Assembly (NCBI RefSeq): GCF_036173125.1
Contig: NZ_CP108054.1
Span: forward strand, 5,518,001-5,582,000
Origin: Streptomyces sp. NBC_00286
Lineage (GTDB): Bacteria > Actinomycetota > Actinomycetes > Streptomycetales > Streptomycetaceae
Direction of reading: 5' to 3'
Length of the DNA: 64,000 nt
The number at the start of each line of letters is the position of its first letter. Positions within the stretch are counted from its first letter, which is position 1. Under the pieces are notes generated by a model. That model was not told the origin of the DNA. It was given only the letters and a program-made list of their open reading frames with translations, and searched no databases. Positions 41,869-51,395 of this stretch are shown here, piece by piece. The translations under genes were made by a program, and so were the position numbers.

Positions 41869-42840
41869 ATGCCCATGAAGAGCCCCTTGCTGTCCCTGCC
41901 CGGTGCCGTGTCCGCCGAGGGCGTGGACGAAGGCGTCGCCGCGCACTACGGCGACCTGTTCCGCGAACAGCGTGCCCTCGCCGACGGCAGGGGTTTCGTC
42001 GACCTCTCGCACCGCGGCGTCATCACCGTCACCGGCGACGACCGGCTCAGCTGGCTGCACCTGCTGCTCACCCAGCACGTCTCCGACCTCCCGCCCGGCC
42101 ACGCCACCGAGGCGCTGATCCTCTCCGCGCACGGCCATATCGAGCACGCGCTGTATCTCGTCGACGACGGGACGACCACGTGGGCCCATGTGGAGCCGGG
42201 TACGCAGGAGGCGCTGATCGCGTACCTGGAGTCGATGAAGTTCTTCTACCGGGTCGAAGTCGCGGACGGGACAAGCGAATTCGCGGTCGTGCATCTGCCG
42301 GCGGGTTCCATCGCCGAGGTGCCGGACGGTGTCGTCGTACGAGAGATGTCGTACGGGCGTGATCTGTTCCTGCCGCGCGGCGATCTGGAGTCGTACGCCG
42401 AGAAGCACGGGCCGGCCGCCGGGCTCCTGGCCTACGAGGCGCTGCGCGTCGAGCAGCACCGGCCGCGGCTCGGGTTCGAGACCGACCACCGGACCATTCC
42501 GCACGAGCTGGGCTGGATCGGTACGGCGGTGCATCTGCAGAAGGGCTGCTACCGGGGGCAGGAGACCGTCGCCCGCGTCCAGAACCTGGGCAAGCCGCCG
42601 AGGCGGCTGGTCTTCCTCCACCTGGACGGCAGCGAGGTGCATCTGCCGCCGCACGGTACGGAGATCCGGCTCGCGGAGGAGGGCCCGGAGGGGCGCAAGA
42701 TCGGTTTCATCACGACGTCCGTACGTCATCACGAGCTCGGCCCGGTCGCCCTGGCGCTGGTGAAGCGGAACGTGCCGGTCGACGCGCCGCTGATGGCGGA
42801 CTCGACGGCTGCCTCGCAGGAGGCCGTCGTCGAGGTGTAG
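41869..42840 (+). CDS. YgfZ/GcvT-like folate-binding protein
   Basis: The 323-aa protein has the GcvT fold and the YgfZ signature KGCYRGQETVARV (about residues 225-237), whose cysteine is needed for Fe-S cluster repair in other bacteria. N-terminal part contains DRLSWLHLLLTQHVSDLPPG. The likely role is tetrahydrofolate-dependent Fe-S enzyme maintenance. It ends 22 bases from the convergent dtd gene. Confidence 0.93.
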   Translation: MPMKSPLLSLPGAVSAEGVDEGVAAHYGDLFREQRALADGRGFVDLSHRGVITVTGDDRLSWLHLLLTQHVSDLPPGHATEALILSAHGHIEHALYLVDDGTTTWAHVEPGTQEALIAYLESMKFFYRVEVADGTSEFAVVHLPAGSIAEVPDGVVVREMSYGRDLFLPRGDLESYAEKHGPAAGLLAYEALRVEQHRPRLGFETDHRTIPHELGWIGTAVHLQKGCYRGQETVARVQNLGKPPRRLVFLHLDGSEVHLPPHGTEIRLAEEGPEGRKIGFITTSVRHHELGPVALALVKRNVPVDAPLMADSTAASQEAVVEV

Positions 42841-42862
42841 GGCACGGGATCTTTCGCGGGGT

Positions 42863-43288
42863 TCACATCTCGAGCAGGACCGTGAACGGGCCGTCGTTCG
42901 TCAGCGATACGCGCATCTTGGCGCCGAAGCGGCCCGTCGCCACCGTCGCGCCGAGGGCACGGAGCTGGGCGACGACCTCGTCCACGAGGGGTTCGGCGAT
43001 GTCGCCGGGGGCGGCGGCGTTCCAGGTGGGGCGGCGGCCCTTGCGGGCGTCGCCGTAGAGCGTGAACTGGCTGATGACGAGCAGCGGCGCGTCGATGTCG
43101 CTGCACGACTTCTCGTCGTCCAGCATCCGGATCGACCAGAGTTTGCGGGCCAGTTGGGCCGCCTTGTCCTTGGTGTCCTCGTGGGTGACGCCCACCAGGA
43201 CGCACAGCCCCTCGCCGTTGATCTCTCCGACCGTCTCGCCGTCGACGACCACACTCGCGCCGTCAACCCTCTGTACCACCGCACGCAT
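42863..43288 (-). CDS. dtd: D-aminoacyl-tRNA deacylase
   Basis: Dtd hydrolyses D-amino acids from mischarged tRNA. The 141-aa protein has the family start [20 protein letters not shown], the substrate-binding [12 protein letters not shown] (about residue 84) and the C-terminal [11 protein letters not shown] with the cis-Gly-Pro-type region. The ATG at 43288 fits the family start. Confidence 0.97.
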   Translation of the reverse strand: MRAVVQRVDGASVVVDGETVGEINGEGLCVLVGVTHEDTKDKAAQLARKLWSIRMLDDEKSCSDIDAPLLVISQFTLYGDARKGRRPTWNAAAPGDIAEPLVDEVVAQLRALGATVATGRFGAKMRVSLTNDGPFTVLLEM

Positions 43289-43457
43289 ACGGACCATCAT
43301 GCCGTGCGTCGGCTTGACCTCCGTAGGGGGTTCTCTGAGGTCTGTTTATCACTCCTTAAGCCTCCATCTGGGGCGTATCGGATGCACTCCGGCTCATAGC
43401 AGCCTGCGGAGCTGGCACGATGCATCCACACGCCGGTCGAGGGGACGGTTGAGGCAT

Positions 43458-44111
43458 ATGAGCACCATGAGCACATCGGGTATGGGGCAGTCACCACCTG
43501 CGGTCGCGGGGGCCATCGCAGGGGTACGACCGCCCGCGCAGCGGACCGACAGCCCGCCGGTCGAACGCGATCTGTCGGGCCTGGGGCTGCCCGAACTGCG
43601 CACCATGCGGCGGGGCGCGCAGCGGGACGAGGCGGATCTCAGCTACGTACGGCGGCTCGTCCAGGGGCGGATCGACATCCTGCGCGCGGAACTGGGGCGA
43701 CGGGCCGAGCCCGCCCGGGACGCCGGGTCGTCCGCCGCGGCAACGGCTGCCGAGGGGGAGTCGGTCGGCTCATCCGTCTCTTCTGTCTCATCTGTCGTGG
43801 CGCGGTTGTCGGAGATCCTTACGGACATGCCCGCGCGGCAGCGTTCGTCGGCCCGGCATGTCACGCTCGGCACGCCGCACAGCGAGGAGTACCGGCGGCA
43901 GGCCGCGGACATGCTCGCGGAGGTGGAGCTGTCCGACCTCGAGGCCCGTACGGATCTGGAGCTGGACACCGCGATGGGCCGCCTCGTCCGGTACGAGCAG
44001 CAAGTCTCGCGCCGGCGCCGCCAGTTGCAGCGGACGGCCGACGACTGTGGCGCGGAGATCGCGCGCCGGTACCGCGAGGGCGAAGCGCGCGTGGACGACC
44101 TGCTTGTCTGA
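43458..44111 (+). CDS. rsiG: c-di-GMP-binding anti-sigma factor RsiG
   Basis: RsiG holds the sporulation sigma factor WhiG inactive when armed with cyclic di-GMP. Both signature motifs E(x3)S(x2)R(x3)Q(x3)D are intact: E58-S62-R65-Q69-D73 and E180-S184-R187-Q191-D195. They lie in two long helices expected to form the antiparallel coiled coil. A Ser/Ala-rich linker (about 85-112) joins them, and an N-terminal 40 residues are disordered. Length 217 aa. No whiG is in the window. Confidence 0.92.
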   Translation: MSTMSTSGMGQSPPAVAGAIAGVRPPAQRTDSPPVERDLSGLGLPELRTMRRGAQRDEADLSYVRRLVQGRIDILRAELGRRAEPARDAGSSAAATAAEGESVGSSVSSVSSVVARLSEILTDMPARQRSSARHVTLGTPHSEEYRRQAADMLAEVELSDLEARTDLELDTAMGRLVRYEQQVSRRRRQLQRTADDCGAEIARRYREGEARVDDLLV

Positions 44112-44210
44112 GGCGGCGTCGAGTTGGCGTCGAGTTCTTGTCGGCGTCGAGCCGCACCGCCCGTACGAGTGACGATTATCGGCCTGGTTCGGCCCTGCTC
44201 GGCCTGGGTT

Positions 44211-44239
44211 ACCCGGCGTCACCCGATGTGACGCCGGGT
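44211..44239. terminator. Hairpin after rsiG
   Basis: ACCCGGCGTCAC pairs perfectly with GTGACGCCGGGT around a 5-base loop, about 100 bases after the stop codon. Confidence 0.7.
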
Positions 44240-44343
44240 GCGCTGGCTGAGCCCTTCTTTCGCCCTGCTTCAGAGCTGTACAGACGCTGATCGACAGCCC
44301 GCCAGAGTGGCCTTCCCGCACCACACTGGAAGGGGCAAGACAC

Positions 44344-45132
44344 ATGCGTAGTGCTGTGCGACCACAGCGCAGGGCCGTTCTCACCGGAGGACTGGCGGCG
44401 GCCGCCGTGGCCTTCCTCACCGGCTGTTCGTCGAAGACGGACGGCGGCGGGGCGGCGGACCCGGCTGCGGCCGCGGGGGCGGCGAAGAAGAGTCCCGCCA
44501 CGCGCCCACCGGCCGCGGGCGAGCGGCCGGACTCGCCGTGGGCGGCGTTCGCGAGGCTCATGGAGGGCAACGAGCGCTGGGTGGACGGGCAGCTTCGGCA
44601 CCCGGACCGGGATCCCCGTCGGCGTGAGTTCGTCGCCGAGGAGCAGGACCCGTTCGGCGTGGTCCTCTCCTGCATCGACTCCAGGGTGCCGCCGGAGCTG
44701 CTCTTCGACACCGGGCTCGGGGACCTGTTCGTGATGCGTACGGGCGGGCAGGTGGTCGGCGACGTGGTCACCGGTTCCGTCGAGTACGGCCCCATGACCT
44801 CCGGCACCCCGCTCATCGTCGTACTCGGTCACCAGCGCTGTGGCGCGGTCAAGGCGGCGCACAAGGCGCTTAAGGACAACAAGCCGCTGCCCGGCAACCT
44901 CCACTCGATCGCCGAGGCCCTGCGCCCCGCGTACGAGGTGATCGCCAAGGAGAAGCAGGCGGATCCGGTCGACGCCATGACTCGGGTGCACATCAAGAAG
45001 ACCTCCGCCGACCTGCGGTCGAACAGGGATCTGGGGCCGCTGGTGGAGAAGGGCGAGCTGGCGGTCGTCAGTGCTTACTACTCGCTGGACTCGGGGCGGG
45101 TGGAGGTGCTGACGGGGGCGCCGACCGCCTGA
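44344..45132 (+). CDS. Exported beta-carbonic anhydrase (lipoprotein)
   Basis: This 262-aa enzyme interconverts CO2 and bicarbonate. It has a twin-arginine-type start (RRAVLTGG) and lipobox LTGC with Cys28, so it is probably a Tat-exported lipoprotein. The zinc motifs are SCIDSRV (Cys, Asp-Arg pair) and GHQRCGAV (His, Cys). It lacks the longer C-terminal extension of plant-type enzymes. Extracytoplasmic location is unusual for the beta class but known in actinomycetes. Confidence 0.9.
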   Translation: MRSAVRPQRRAVLTGGLAAAAVAFLTGCSSKTDGGGAADPAAAAGAAKKSPATRPPAAGERPDSPWAAFARLMEGNERWVDGQLRHPDRDPRRREFVAEEQDPFGVVLSCIDSRVPPELLFDTGLGDLFVMRTGGQVVGDVVTGSVEYGPMTSGTPLIVVLGHQRCGAVKAAHKALKDNKPLPGNLHSIAEALRPAYEVIAKEKQADPVDAMTRVHIKKTSADLRSNRDLGPLVEKGELAVVSAYYSLDSGRVEVLTGAPTA

Positions 45133-45157
45133 CGGAGAGCGCCAGGTAGGGAACAGG

Positions 45158-45193
45158 CAGGCCCGGCATGCCCGTGTGGGTATGCCGGGCCTG
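45158..45193. terminator. Terminator hairpin
   Basis: CAGGCCCGGCAT and ATGCCGGGCCTG pair perfectly, with inner GCCC/GGGT pairing, after the carbonic anhydrase gene and before the convergent YcnI-like gene. Confidence 0.75.
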
Positions 45194-45290
45194 TCCGCGT
45201 CATGGCGGTGGCGCCTGCCCGCCTCTCGAAGGTGCCCTTGGCCCTTCGGGCACTGGGCCTTGAGCCCTTGAGCCCCTGAGCCCTTCGGCC

Positions 45291-46061
45291 TCAGGCCGAT
45301 TCGTTGCGCCGGCTGCGCAGCCACCACGCCCCGCCGCCGAGTACCAGGACAGTCGCGGCGATGCCGACCGGTACGGCGACGGGCATGCCGTCGTCGCCCT
45401 CCGCGTTGTTCGCCGCGGGCTCCGCCGCCGGGGTCGACGTGCCGGTCTTCGGTTCGCTCGCGGCCGCGTCGGACGAGGGGGCCGAGGGTGTGGGCTCCTC
45501 CGAGGGGGTCGGGCTCACGGGCTTGGCGCCGGGGGCGGCGGGCTTCAGGTCCAGGCGGGGCGCGGGGTGACCGTGGCCGTGACCGTCCGAGCTGTCCTCT
45601 TCCTCGAGTTCGATCCAGCGGTCCACCTTGCCGTCGCTGTAGCTCTGCACGGTCTTGAAGACCAGCGACTTGGCGTCGGGCAACTGTCGTACGTTGACGA
45701 CGTATTCGGCGTCCTCCCCGACGGCCAGCTTCGGTCCGGAGACGGTGTAACCCCGGTCGGTGGCGGTGAGCTTCCAGCCGGTCGGGCCCTTCTTGTAGGT
45801 GACGTCGCCGGGCGCGATGCCCTTGGGCAGGATCACCTCCAGCTTGCTGATGCCGGCCGTGCCGGACTCCGATGCCGCGGAGAAGGTCAGCGCGACGTTC
45901 TGGTCGAGGGCCCGGGCGCCCTCCGCCTCGACGTGCGCATGGGCGGCGGCCGGCCCCGCGGTGACGACGGCGACCACGAACGCGGCTGCCGTGAGGCCGC
46001 CGAGAGTGCCGACTCGGCGCAGGCTGCGGGGGAGGGGGAGGGCGGGGCTCGCGTACTGCAC
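45291..46061 (-). CDS. YcnI-like copper-binding membrane protein
   Basis: The 256-aa protein has a signal peptide ending AAAHA, so the mature protein would begin with or near a His (HVEAEGARALDQ), the copper ligand position in YcnI. A beta-sandwich DUF1775 domain follows (LEVILPKGIAPGDVTYKKGP). Then come a His-rich linker (DGHGHGHP), a Pro/Ala/Ser stretch and a C-terminal membrane helix with basic tail. A role in copper handling is supported by the next genes. Confidence 0.88.
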   Translation of the reverse strand: MQYASPALPLPRSLRRVGTLGGLTAAAFVVAVVTAGPAAAHAHVEAEGARALDQNVALTFSAASESGTAGISKLEVILPKGIAPGDVTYKKGPTGWKLTATDRGYTVSGPKLAVGEDAEYVVNVRQLPDAKSLVFKTVQSYSDGKVDRWIELEEEDSSDGHGHGHPAPRLDLKPAAPGAKPVSPTPSEEPTPSAPSSDAAASEPKTGTSTPAAEPAANNAEGDDGMPVAVPVGIAATVLVLGGGAWWLRSRRNESA

Positions 46062-46179
46062 GGGGGCTCCTAGTAGCGGTGGTGTAGGGGGATTGGTTCG
46101 GGTCTCTGGGCGCCGCCGCCCAGCCCATGAGGCCGGGCGGCGGCAGCGGCGTACGGCCGCACAGGGGCCGTACGGAATT

Positions 46180-46794
46180 TCAGGCAGCCACCGCGGCCAG
46201 CGGCCGATGGCCTTCCGCCTCGTACAGTGACTCGATCAGTGAGCTGCGGGCGCGGGCCACGCGTGAGCGCACCGTGCCGACCGGGCAGCCGCTGAACCGG
46301 GCCGCCTCCTCGTAGGAAAGGCCCAGCATCTGGGTCAGTACGAAGGCCTCGCGGCGGTCGTCGGGCAGTGCGGCCAGGAGTTCCGCGAGGGCGATGCCGT
46401 CGTCGAAGCCGGGCAGGCCGCGCGGCTGGGCGTGCTCGGCGGCCGACTGCCAGTTGTCCCGGTCCGACAGGCGGGGCCGGGCGGAGGCGTACCGGAGGTT
46501 GTCGACGACCGCGCGGCGCGCGATGGCCAGCAGCCAACTCCGCGCCGAGGAACGGCCTTCGAAACGGTGCAGGCTGCCGAGGGCCCGCAGGAAGGTGTCC
46601 TGGGTCAGGTCGTCGGCGGCTTGCGGGTCGGCGCCGAGGTACGTCACGTAACGGCTGACGTCCCGGTGGAGGGCGCGCACGAACTTCTCGACGGCGTCCA
46701 GGTCACCGCCACGGGCGGCGAGCGCCCAGGACGTTATCGACTCGTCGTGCGGGCGATCGGCGCTGCGTGTGCTGTGCAGAGCAGGAGTGAACAC
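46180..46794 (-). CDS. ECF RNA polymerase sigma factor
   Basis: This 204-aa sigma factor has region 2 (VEKFVRALHRDVSRYVTYLG, QAADDLTQDTFLRALGSL) and region 4 (LPDDRREAFVLTQMLGLSYE, RFSGCPVGTVRSRVARARS). The GTG at 46794 is preceded by AAGGA. It lies between the YcnI-like gene and the His/Met-rich membrane protein. No adjacent zinc-finger anti-sigma is seen, so the membrane neighbour may be the regulator (inference). Confidence 0.93.
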   Translation of the reverse strand: MFTPALHSTRSADRPHDESITSWALAARGGDLDAVEKFVRALHRDVSRYVTYLGADPQAADDLTQDTFLRALGSLHRFEGRSSARSWLLAIARRAVVDNLRYASARPRLSDRDNWQSAAEHAQPRGLPGFDDGIALAELLAALPDDRREAFVLTQMLGLSYEEAARFSGCPVGTVRSRVARARSSLIESLYEAEGHRPLAAVAA

Positions 46795-46876
46795 GGGTGT
46801 CCTTCTCGGGGTCCGGGAACCAGGCCGCAGCACAGGGCTCGGCGGTTCCGGTGACTGTGGGTGGCTCCGGCTGTCG

Positions 46877-47587
46877 TCAGAGGACAGCGGGACCGGCGGG
46901 CGGACCCCGAGAAGTGATCGCGTATACGAGGAGAAGCTGCCGCAGCGCGTCAGCCGTACGGCCCCGGCGGGCGCGGACGCGCGGGCGGTACGGCGGCGCG
47001 GGCAGCCGGAGCGCCAGCCGCAGCGGTGCGACGAGCCATCCGGCGAGGACCCGCAGGATACGGAAGGCGGCGCGCTCACCGTGGGCGAGCCACAGTCCGC
47101 CCAGCAGGGCGGCGGCCAGGTGAGCGGCGAGCATGCTCGTGGTGGACATGCCGTCCATGAGGTGACCCGCGTGGGCCGTGGACGAGTCCATGGAGGACGT
47201 CATGCCCGCCATGTCATGGCCCATGGAGTGCGCGCCCGCCGGCGCCTCGTGGGAGTGCGTGCCGCTCCCCGGCGGCGTGCACAGCAGACGGCGCACCCAA
47301 CTCTCGGCGAGCGACGCCGAATCCGGCCGTACGACCGCCTGCGCGAGCGAGAACACCGCGTGGAGGAGCACCTGGGTGGCGACCGCGAGGGAACCGACCA
47401 CGAAGAGTCCGCGTTCCCGGCCGGCCAATCCCCATGCCATGCCGCCCGCGGCCACGGCTCCGGAGGCCAGCGCCCAGCCGGGCACGGCGACACCGGAGGT
47501 CATCACATGCCCCTGGACAGCGAACAGCACGCAGACGACCGCGAACATCGCGGCCCTCAGCGTACGAACACTCCGTCCAGCACTCAT
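46877..47587 (-). CDS. His/Met-rich membrane protein, probable copper role
   Basis: The 236-aa protein has about five membrane helices. A hydrophilic loop at roughly residues 110-150 is packed with His and Met (THSHEAPAGAHSMGHDMAGM, HAGHLMDGM), a pattern typical of copper-binding sites in exported or membrane proteins. The C-terminal region is basic. Family possibly DUF5134, but not certain. It is the first gene of a leftward group with the sigma factor and YcnI. Confidence 0.8.
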   Translation of the reverse strand: MSAGRSVRTLRAAMFAVVCVLFAVQGHVMTSGVAVPGWALASGAVAAGGMAWGLAGRERGLFVVGSLAVATQVLLHAVFSLAQAVVRPDSASLAESWVRRLLCTPPGSGTHSHEAPAGAHSMGHDMAGMTSSMDSSTAHAGHLMDGMSTTSMLAAHLAAALLGGLWLAHGERAAFRILRVLAGWLVAPLRLALRLPAPPYRPRVRARRGRTADALRQLLLVYAITSRGPPAGPAVL

Positions 47588-47797
47588 GGCGGCTTCATCC
47601 TTGCACCGGCAACTGGGCCGTCACAGCCCAATACGGACAACCACCGGGTGGGCCACTCAATCCGGTACGTGTGATCCAGGCCACTGGTGATCCAGCGGTA
47701 CCGGCAATGTCGTTGTCGACCCCGCTGCCGTACGGGACACGCCGCCGGATGGCGCATCCGGACTGCGCTGCCGCAACTGGTGCATAAAGTGCGGAAT

Positions 47798-48883
47798 ATG
47801 AAGAAACGTAATATCGCCTACCTGGCATGCGCAGCAGCGGTCATCGGGACGGGGCTCGGGGCCGCCCCGCCGGCCGTCGGCCATACGGTCCACGTGGTCC
47901 AACCGGGACAGTCGATCCAGAAGGCGGTGGACGCCGCCGAACCGGGAGACACCGTCCTCCTGAGACGCGGCACCTACCGCGAGAGCGTCAACGTGAGCAC
48001 ACCCGGGCTCACGCTGCGCGGCATGGACCGCGGCGTCGTGATCAGGCCCGGCGCGAAGCCCAGCGCGAAGCCCAGCGCGAAGAAGGCCGCCAACAGCTGT
48101 GCCGCGAACGGCAACGGCATCTGCGTGGTGGGGACGAAGGACCGCAGAGTCGAGGACGTCACCATCGCCTCCCTGAAGGTGGCCGGCTTCGCCAAGAACG
48201 GCGTGTACAGCGCGCGGACCGACCATCTGACCGTGCGGAACGTGACCGCGGCGGACAACGGGGTGTGGGGCATCGCCCAGGAGAGCTCCGTACGCGGTGT
48301 GTTCCGGTGGAACACCGCCCGGGACAACGGTGACGCGGGCCTGTTCCTCGCCAACACGGTCACGGCCGAGAAGGGCGCCGCGGACAGCCGGGAAACGATG
48401 GTGGAGCACAACCGGCTGGAGGACAACCGCATCGGCGTCACCGTCCGGCGCCTGCGCAACCTCGGCGTCGTGGGCAACCACGTCACCGGCAACTGCGCCG
48501 GAGTCTTCGTCGTCGGCGACGAGAACAAGCCGAGGGCCGGCGATCTGGCCGTACGCGACAACCACATCTCGCGGAACAACGCGTACTGCCCGAAGACCGA
48601 ACGGCTGCCCTTCCTGCAGGGCTCCGGCATCGTGCTGACCGGCGCCGAGCAGACGCTCGTGAGCGGGAACGAGATCTCGGAGAACGTCGGTACCTCGCCG
48701 TTGTCGGGCGGCATCGTCCTGTTCAAGAGCATGGTCGGCGTCACCAGCGAGCGGAACCGGATCAGCGGCAACTGGCTGGAGGGCAACGCGCCGGCCGACA
48801 TCGTCAACACAGACACCGCCGGCAAGGGCAACACCTTCGAAGGCAACTCCTGCATGGCCTCCAGGCCCGCGGGACTGTGCTGA
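47798..48883 (+). CDS. Secreted parallel beta-helix protein
   Basis: This 361-aa precursor has a signal peptide (KKRNIAYLACAAAVIGTGLG) and a NosD-like start (HVVQPGQSIQKAVDAAEPGD). Many PbH1-type repeats follow (NGVYSARTDHLTVRN, NRLEDNRIGVTVRR, NRISGNWLEGN). Such right-handed beta-helices bind or cleave carbohydrates, but no catalytic set is evident. A short KPSAKPSAK insert occurs near residue 88. ATG 47798 has no strong ribosome site. Confidence 0.88.
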   Translation: MKKRNIAYLACAAAVIGTGLGAAPPAVGHTVHVVQPGQSIQKAVDAAEPGDTVLLRRGTYRESVNVSTPGLTLRGMDRGVVIRPGAKPSAKPSAKKAANSCAANGNGICVVGTKDRRVEDVTIASLKVAGFAKNGVYSARTDHLTVRNVTAADNGVWGIAQESSVRGVFRWNTARDNGDAGLFLANTVTAEKGAADSRETMVEHNRLEDNRIGVTVRRLRNLGVVGNHVTGNCAGVFVVGDENKPRAGDLAVRDNHISRNNAYCPKTERLPFLQGSGIVLTGAEQTLVSGNEISENVGTSPLSGGIVLFKSMVGVTSERNRISGNWLEGNAPADIVNTDTAGKGNTFEGNSCMASRPAGLC

Positions 48884-48938
48884 CCCGCCGGCCGTATCCA
48901 CCCGAGGATCAAGAGAAGTGAAGGAAGGAACGCGGCAC

Positions 48939-49967
48939 ATGACGACCGCACAGACCGCCCCGCCGCCCCCCATGAGGCTGAGGGAGCTCGTGTTCGGAGC
49001 GGCATGTGCCGCCGCCCTCCGCGCCGCCGTCCGGCTGGGCGTCGCCGACGCTCTCGGTGACGGCCCCATGGCCGTGGAGGATCTCGCGGGCGCCGTGAAG
49101 GCCGAACAGGGGCCGCTGCGGCGGCTGCTCAGGGCCCTGTCCTGTTACGGCGTCTTCGCCGAGCGGCCGGACGGGACGTTCGAGCACACCGACATGTCCC
49201 GGCTGCTGCGCGAGGACGACCCGCACAGCCTGCGCCATATCTCGCTGTGGTGCACCGAGCCATGGACCTGGGACGCGTGGCCCAGGCTCGACGAGGCGGT
49301 ACGCACCGGCCGCAATGTCGTCGAGGAGTTGTACGGCAAGGAGTTCTTCACCTACCTCAACGAGGACGCCCCGGAATCGGCCGACGTCTTCAACCGGGCC
49401 ATGACGACCTCCAGCGTGCAGTCCGCGCGGGACGTCGCCAACTTCCTTGATCTGTCCGGGAGTTCATCGGTGGCCGACATCGGGGGCGGTCAGGGGCATG
49501 TGGTGGCGAGCCTGCTGGAGAAGTACCCCTCGATGCACGGCGCGCTGCTCGATCTGCCGCGCGTGGTGGACAACGCCGATCCGCGGCTTCGTGTGGGCGG
49601 CGAGTTCGGCGACCGGATGCGCATCGTGGCCGGGGACTGCCGGGTGGCCGTTCCGATCAGGGCAGATGCGTACATCATCAAGAACATCCTGGAGTGGGAC
49701 GACGACAGCACCGCCCGGACCCTGCGCAACGTCATCGAGGCGGGCGGGCCCGGGGCGCGCGTCGTCGTCATCGAGAACCTCGTCGACGACACGCCGTCGA
49801 TGCGGTTCAGCACCGCCATGGACCTGCTGCTGCTCCTCAACGTCGGCGGGGCCAAGCACACCACCGAGAGCATGACCCGGCGGCTGACCGACGCGGGGCT
49901 GGCCATCGGGGACGTACGACCGGTCAATCCGTATCTGCACGCGTTCGACTGCACCGTGCCCGGGTGA
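48939..49967 (+). CDS. O-methyltransferase, pigment-type
   Basis: The 342-aa SAM-dependent enzyme has a dimerisation HTH-like N-terminus (LRAAVRLGVADALGDGPMAV) and the SAM motif VADIGGGQGHVV (about residues 178-189). Late motifs are YIIKNILEWDDD and VVVIENLVDD. It belongs to the acetylserotonin/aromatic polyketide O-methyltransferases. GAAGGAAGGA precedes the ATG. It faces the pigment cluster across a strong terminator and probably methylates its product (inference). Confidence 0.9.
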   Translation: MTTAQTAPPPPMRLRELVFGAACAAALRAAVRLGVADALGDGPMAVEDLAGAVKAEQGPLRRLLRALSCYGVFAERPDGTFEHTDMSRLLREDDPHSLRHISLWCTEPWTWDAWPRLDEAVRTGRNVVEELYGKEFFTYLNEDAPESADVFNRAMTTSSVQSARDVANFLDLSGSSSVADIGGGQGHVVASLLEKYPSMHGALLDLPRVVDNADPRLRVGGEFGDRMRIVAGDCRVAVPIRADAYIIKNILEWDDDSTARTLRNVIEAGGPGARVVVIENLVDDTPSMRFSTAMDLLLLLNVGGAKHTTESMTRRLTDAGLAIGDVRPVNPYLHAFDCTVPG

Positions 49968-49999
49968 TCGGCGGGTGCCTCGGACGAGAGCTTGACCTG

Positions 50000-50048
50000 A
50001 CGGCCGCCGGGCCCGCGACTGACTGACTGTCGCGGGCCCGGCGGCCGT
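50000..50048. terminator. 20-bp perfect terminator stem
   Basis: Arms 50000-50019 and 50029-50048 are perfect complements around the loop TGACTGACT, between the convergent methyltransferase and cyclase genes. Confidence 0.9.
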
Positions 50049-50063
50049 TCGGCGTTGCGCGGT

Positions 50064-50426
50064 TCAGGCGGTGGGGTCACGCTCCCAGCGGTAGAAGCAG
50101 TGGGCCATCGCGTCCTTCGGGGAGCGCCAGGTGGCTGGGTCGTACGCGGTGACGTACGCCGACAGGCGCTCGCTGATGTCCCGGAACTCGGGGTGTCCGG
50201 CCATCTTGGCGATGGCCGGGCCGGGGTCCTGTTCGGACTCGATGAGGTGCAGGTACACCTCGCCGAACTGGAAGAGGCTGCGGCGGGCGACTCCCACGAG
50301 GTGCGGCAGTTCGCCCCGGTCGGACTCCTTGAAGATCTTGGCGATGTCGGGGGCAGAGCCCGGCGTCATCCGGGCGACGATCAGGCTCTGGTGCATGGAC
50401 TTGGACTTGGACTTGGACTGGGGCAT
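50064..50426 (-). CDS. TcmI-family polyketide cyclase (whiE ORFVII type)
   Basis: This 120-aa protein has the TcmI cyclase pattern: MTPGSAPDIAKIFKESDRGE, GVARRSLFQFGEVYLHLIES, then HPEFRDISERLSAYVTAYDP. It guides ring closure of the poly-beta-ketone. The N-terminus carries SKSKSKS, encoded by a hexanucleotide repeat (see 50396-50419); MHQSL at residue 11 is an alternative start. Last gene of the core pigment operon. Confidence 0.92.
   Translation of the reverse strand: MPQSKSKSKSMHQSLIVARMTPGSAPDIAKIFKESDRGELPHLVGVARRSLFQFGEVYLHLIESEQDPGPAIAKMAGHPEFRDISERLSAYVTAYDPATWRSPKDAMAHCFYRWERDPTA
50396..50419. repeat. Hexanucleotide repeat in cyclase N-terminus
   Basis: TGGACT is repeated about four times, encoding alternating Ser-Lys near the start of the cyclase. 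Such tracts can vary in copy number. Confidence 0.7.
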
Positions 50427-50446
50427 CGGCCTGTTCTCCGTCCGGG

Positions 50447-51185
<739 letters not shown>

Positions 51186-51208
51186 GCCGTTCATCTCCTT
51201 TTTTGTTG

Positions 51209-51395
51209 GGTCGTTCGCCTACGGAGCGCTGGAGCCGGTGTCGAGAGCACGACCGTGCTCGACCCTCCTTCGTCGGGCACTCCGCGCTCCCCCAGACTTC
51301 GTCCGGGGGGACCCCCACGCGCTCTCGACACCGGCGCGCTCCTCCGGTTCACTCCCGGCGCTCGATGCTCGATCTTTCTGGTCGTTCGCCTATGG
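51209..51395. mobile_element. MITE-like insertion between CLF and ACP genes
   Basis: GGTCGTTCGCCTACGG (51209) and GGTCGTTCGCCTATGG (51380) are near-identical direct repeats flanking about 155 bases. Inside, GCCGGTGTCGAGAGC (51234-51248) and its perfect complement (51321-51335) form inverted repeats, with a CCCCCAGACTTCGTCCGGGG palindrome between. The layout suggests a small non-autonomous insertion. Confidence 0.6.
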
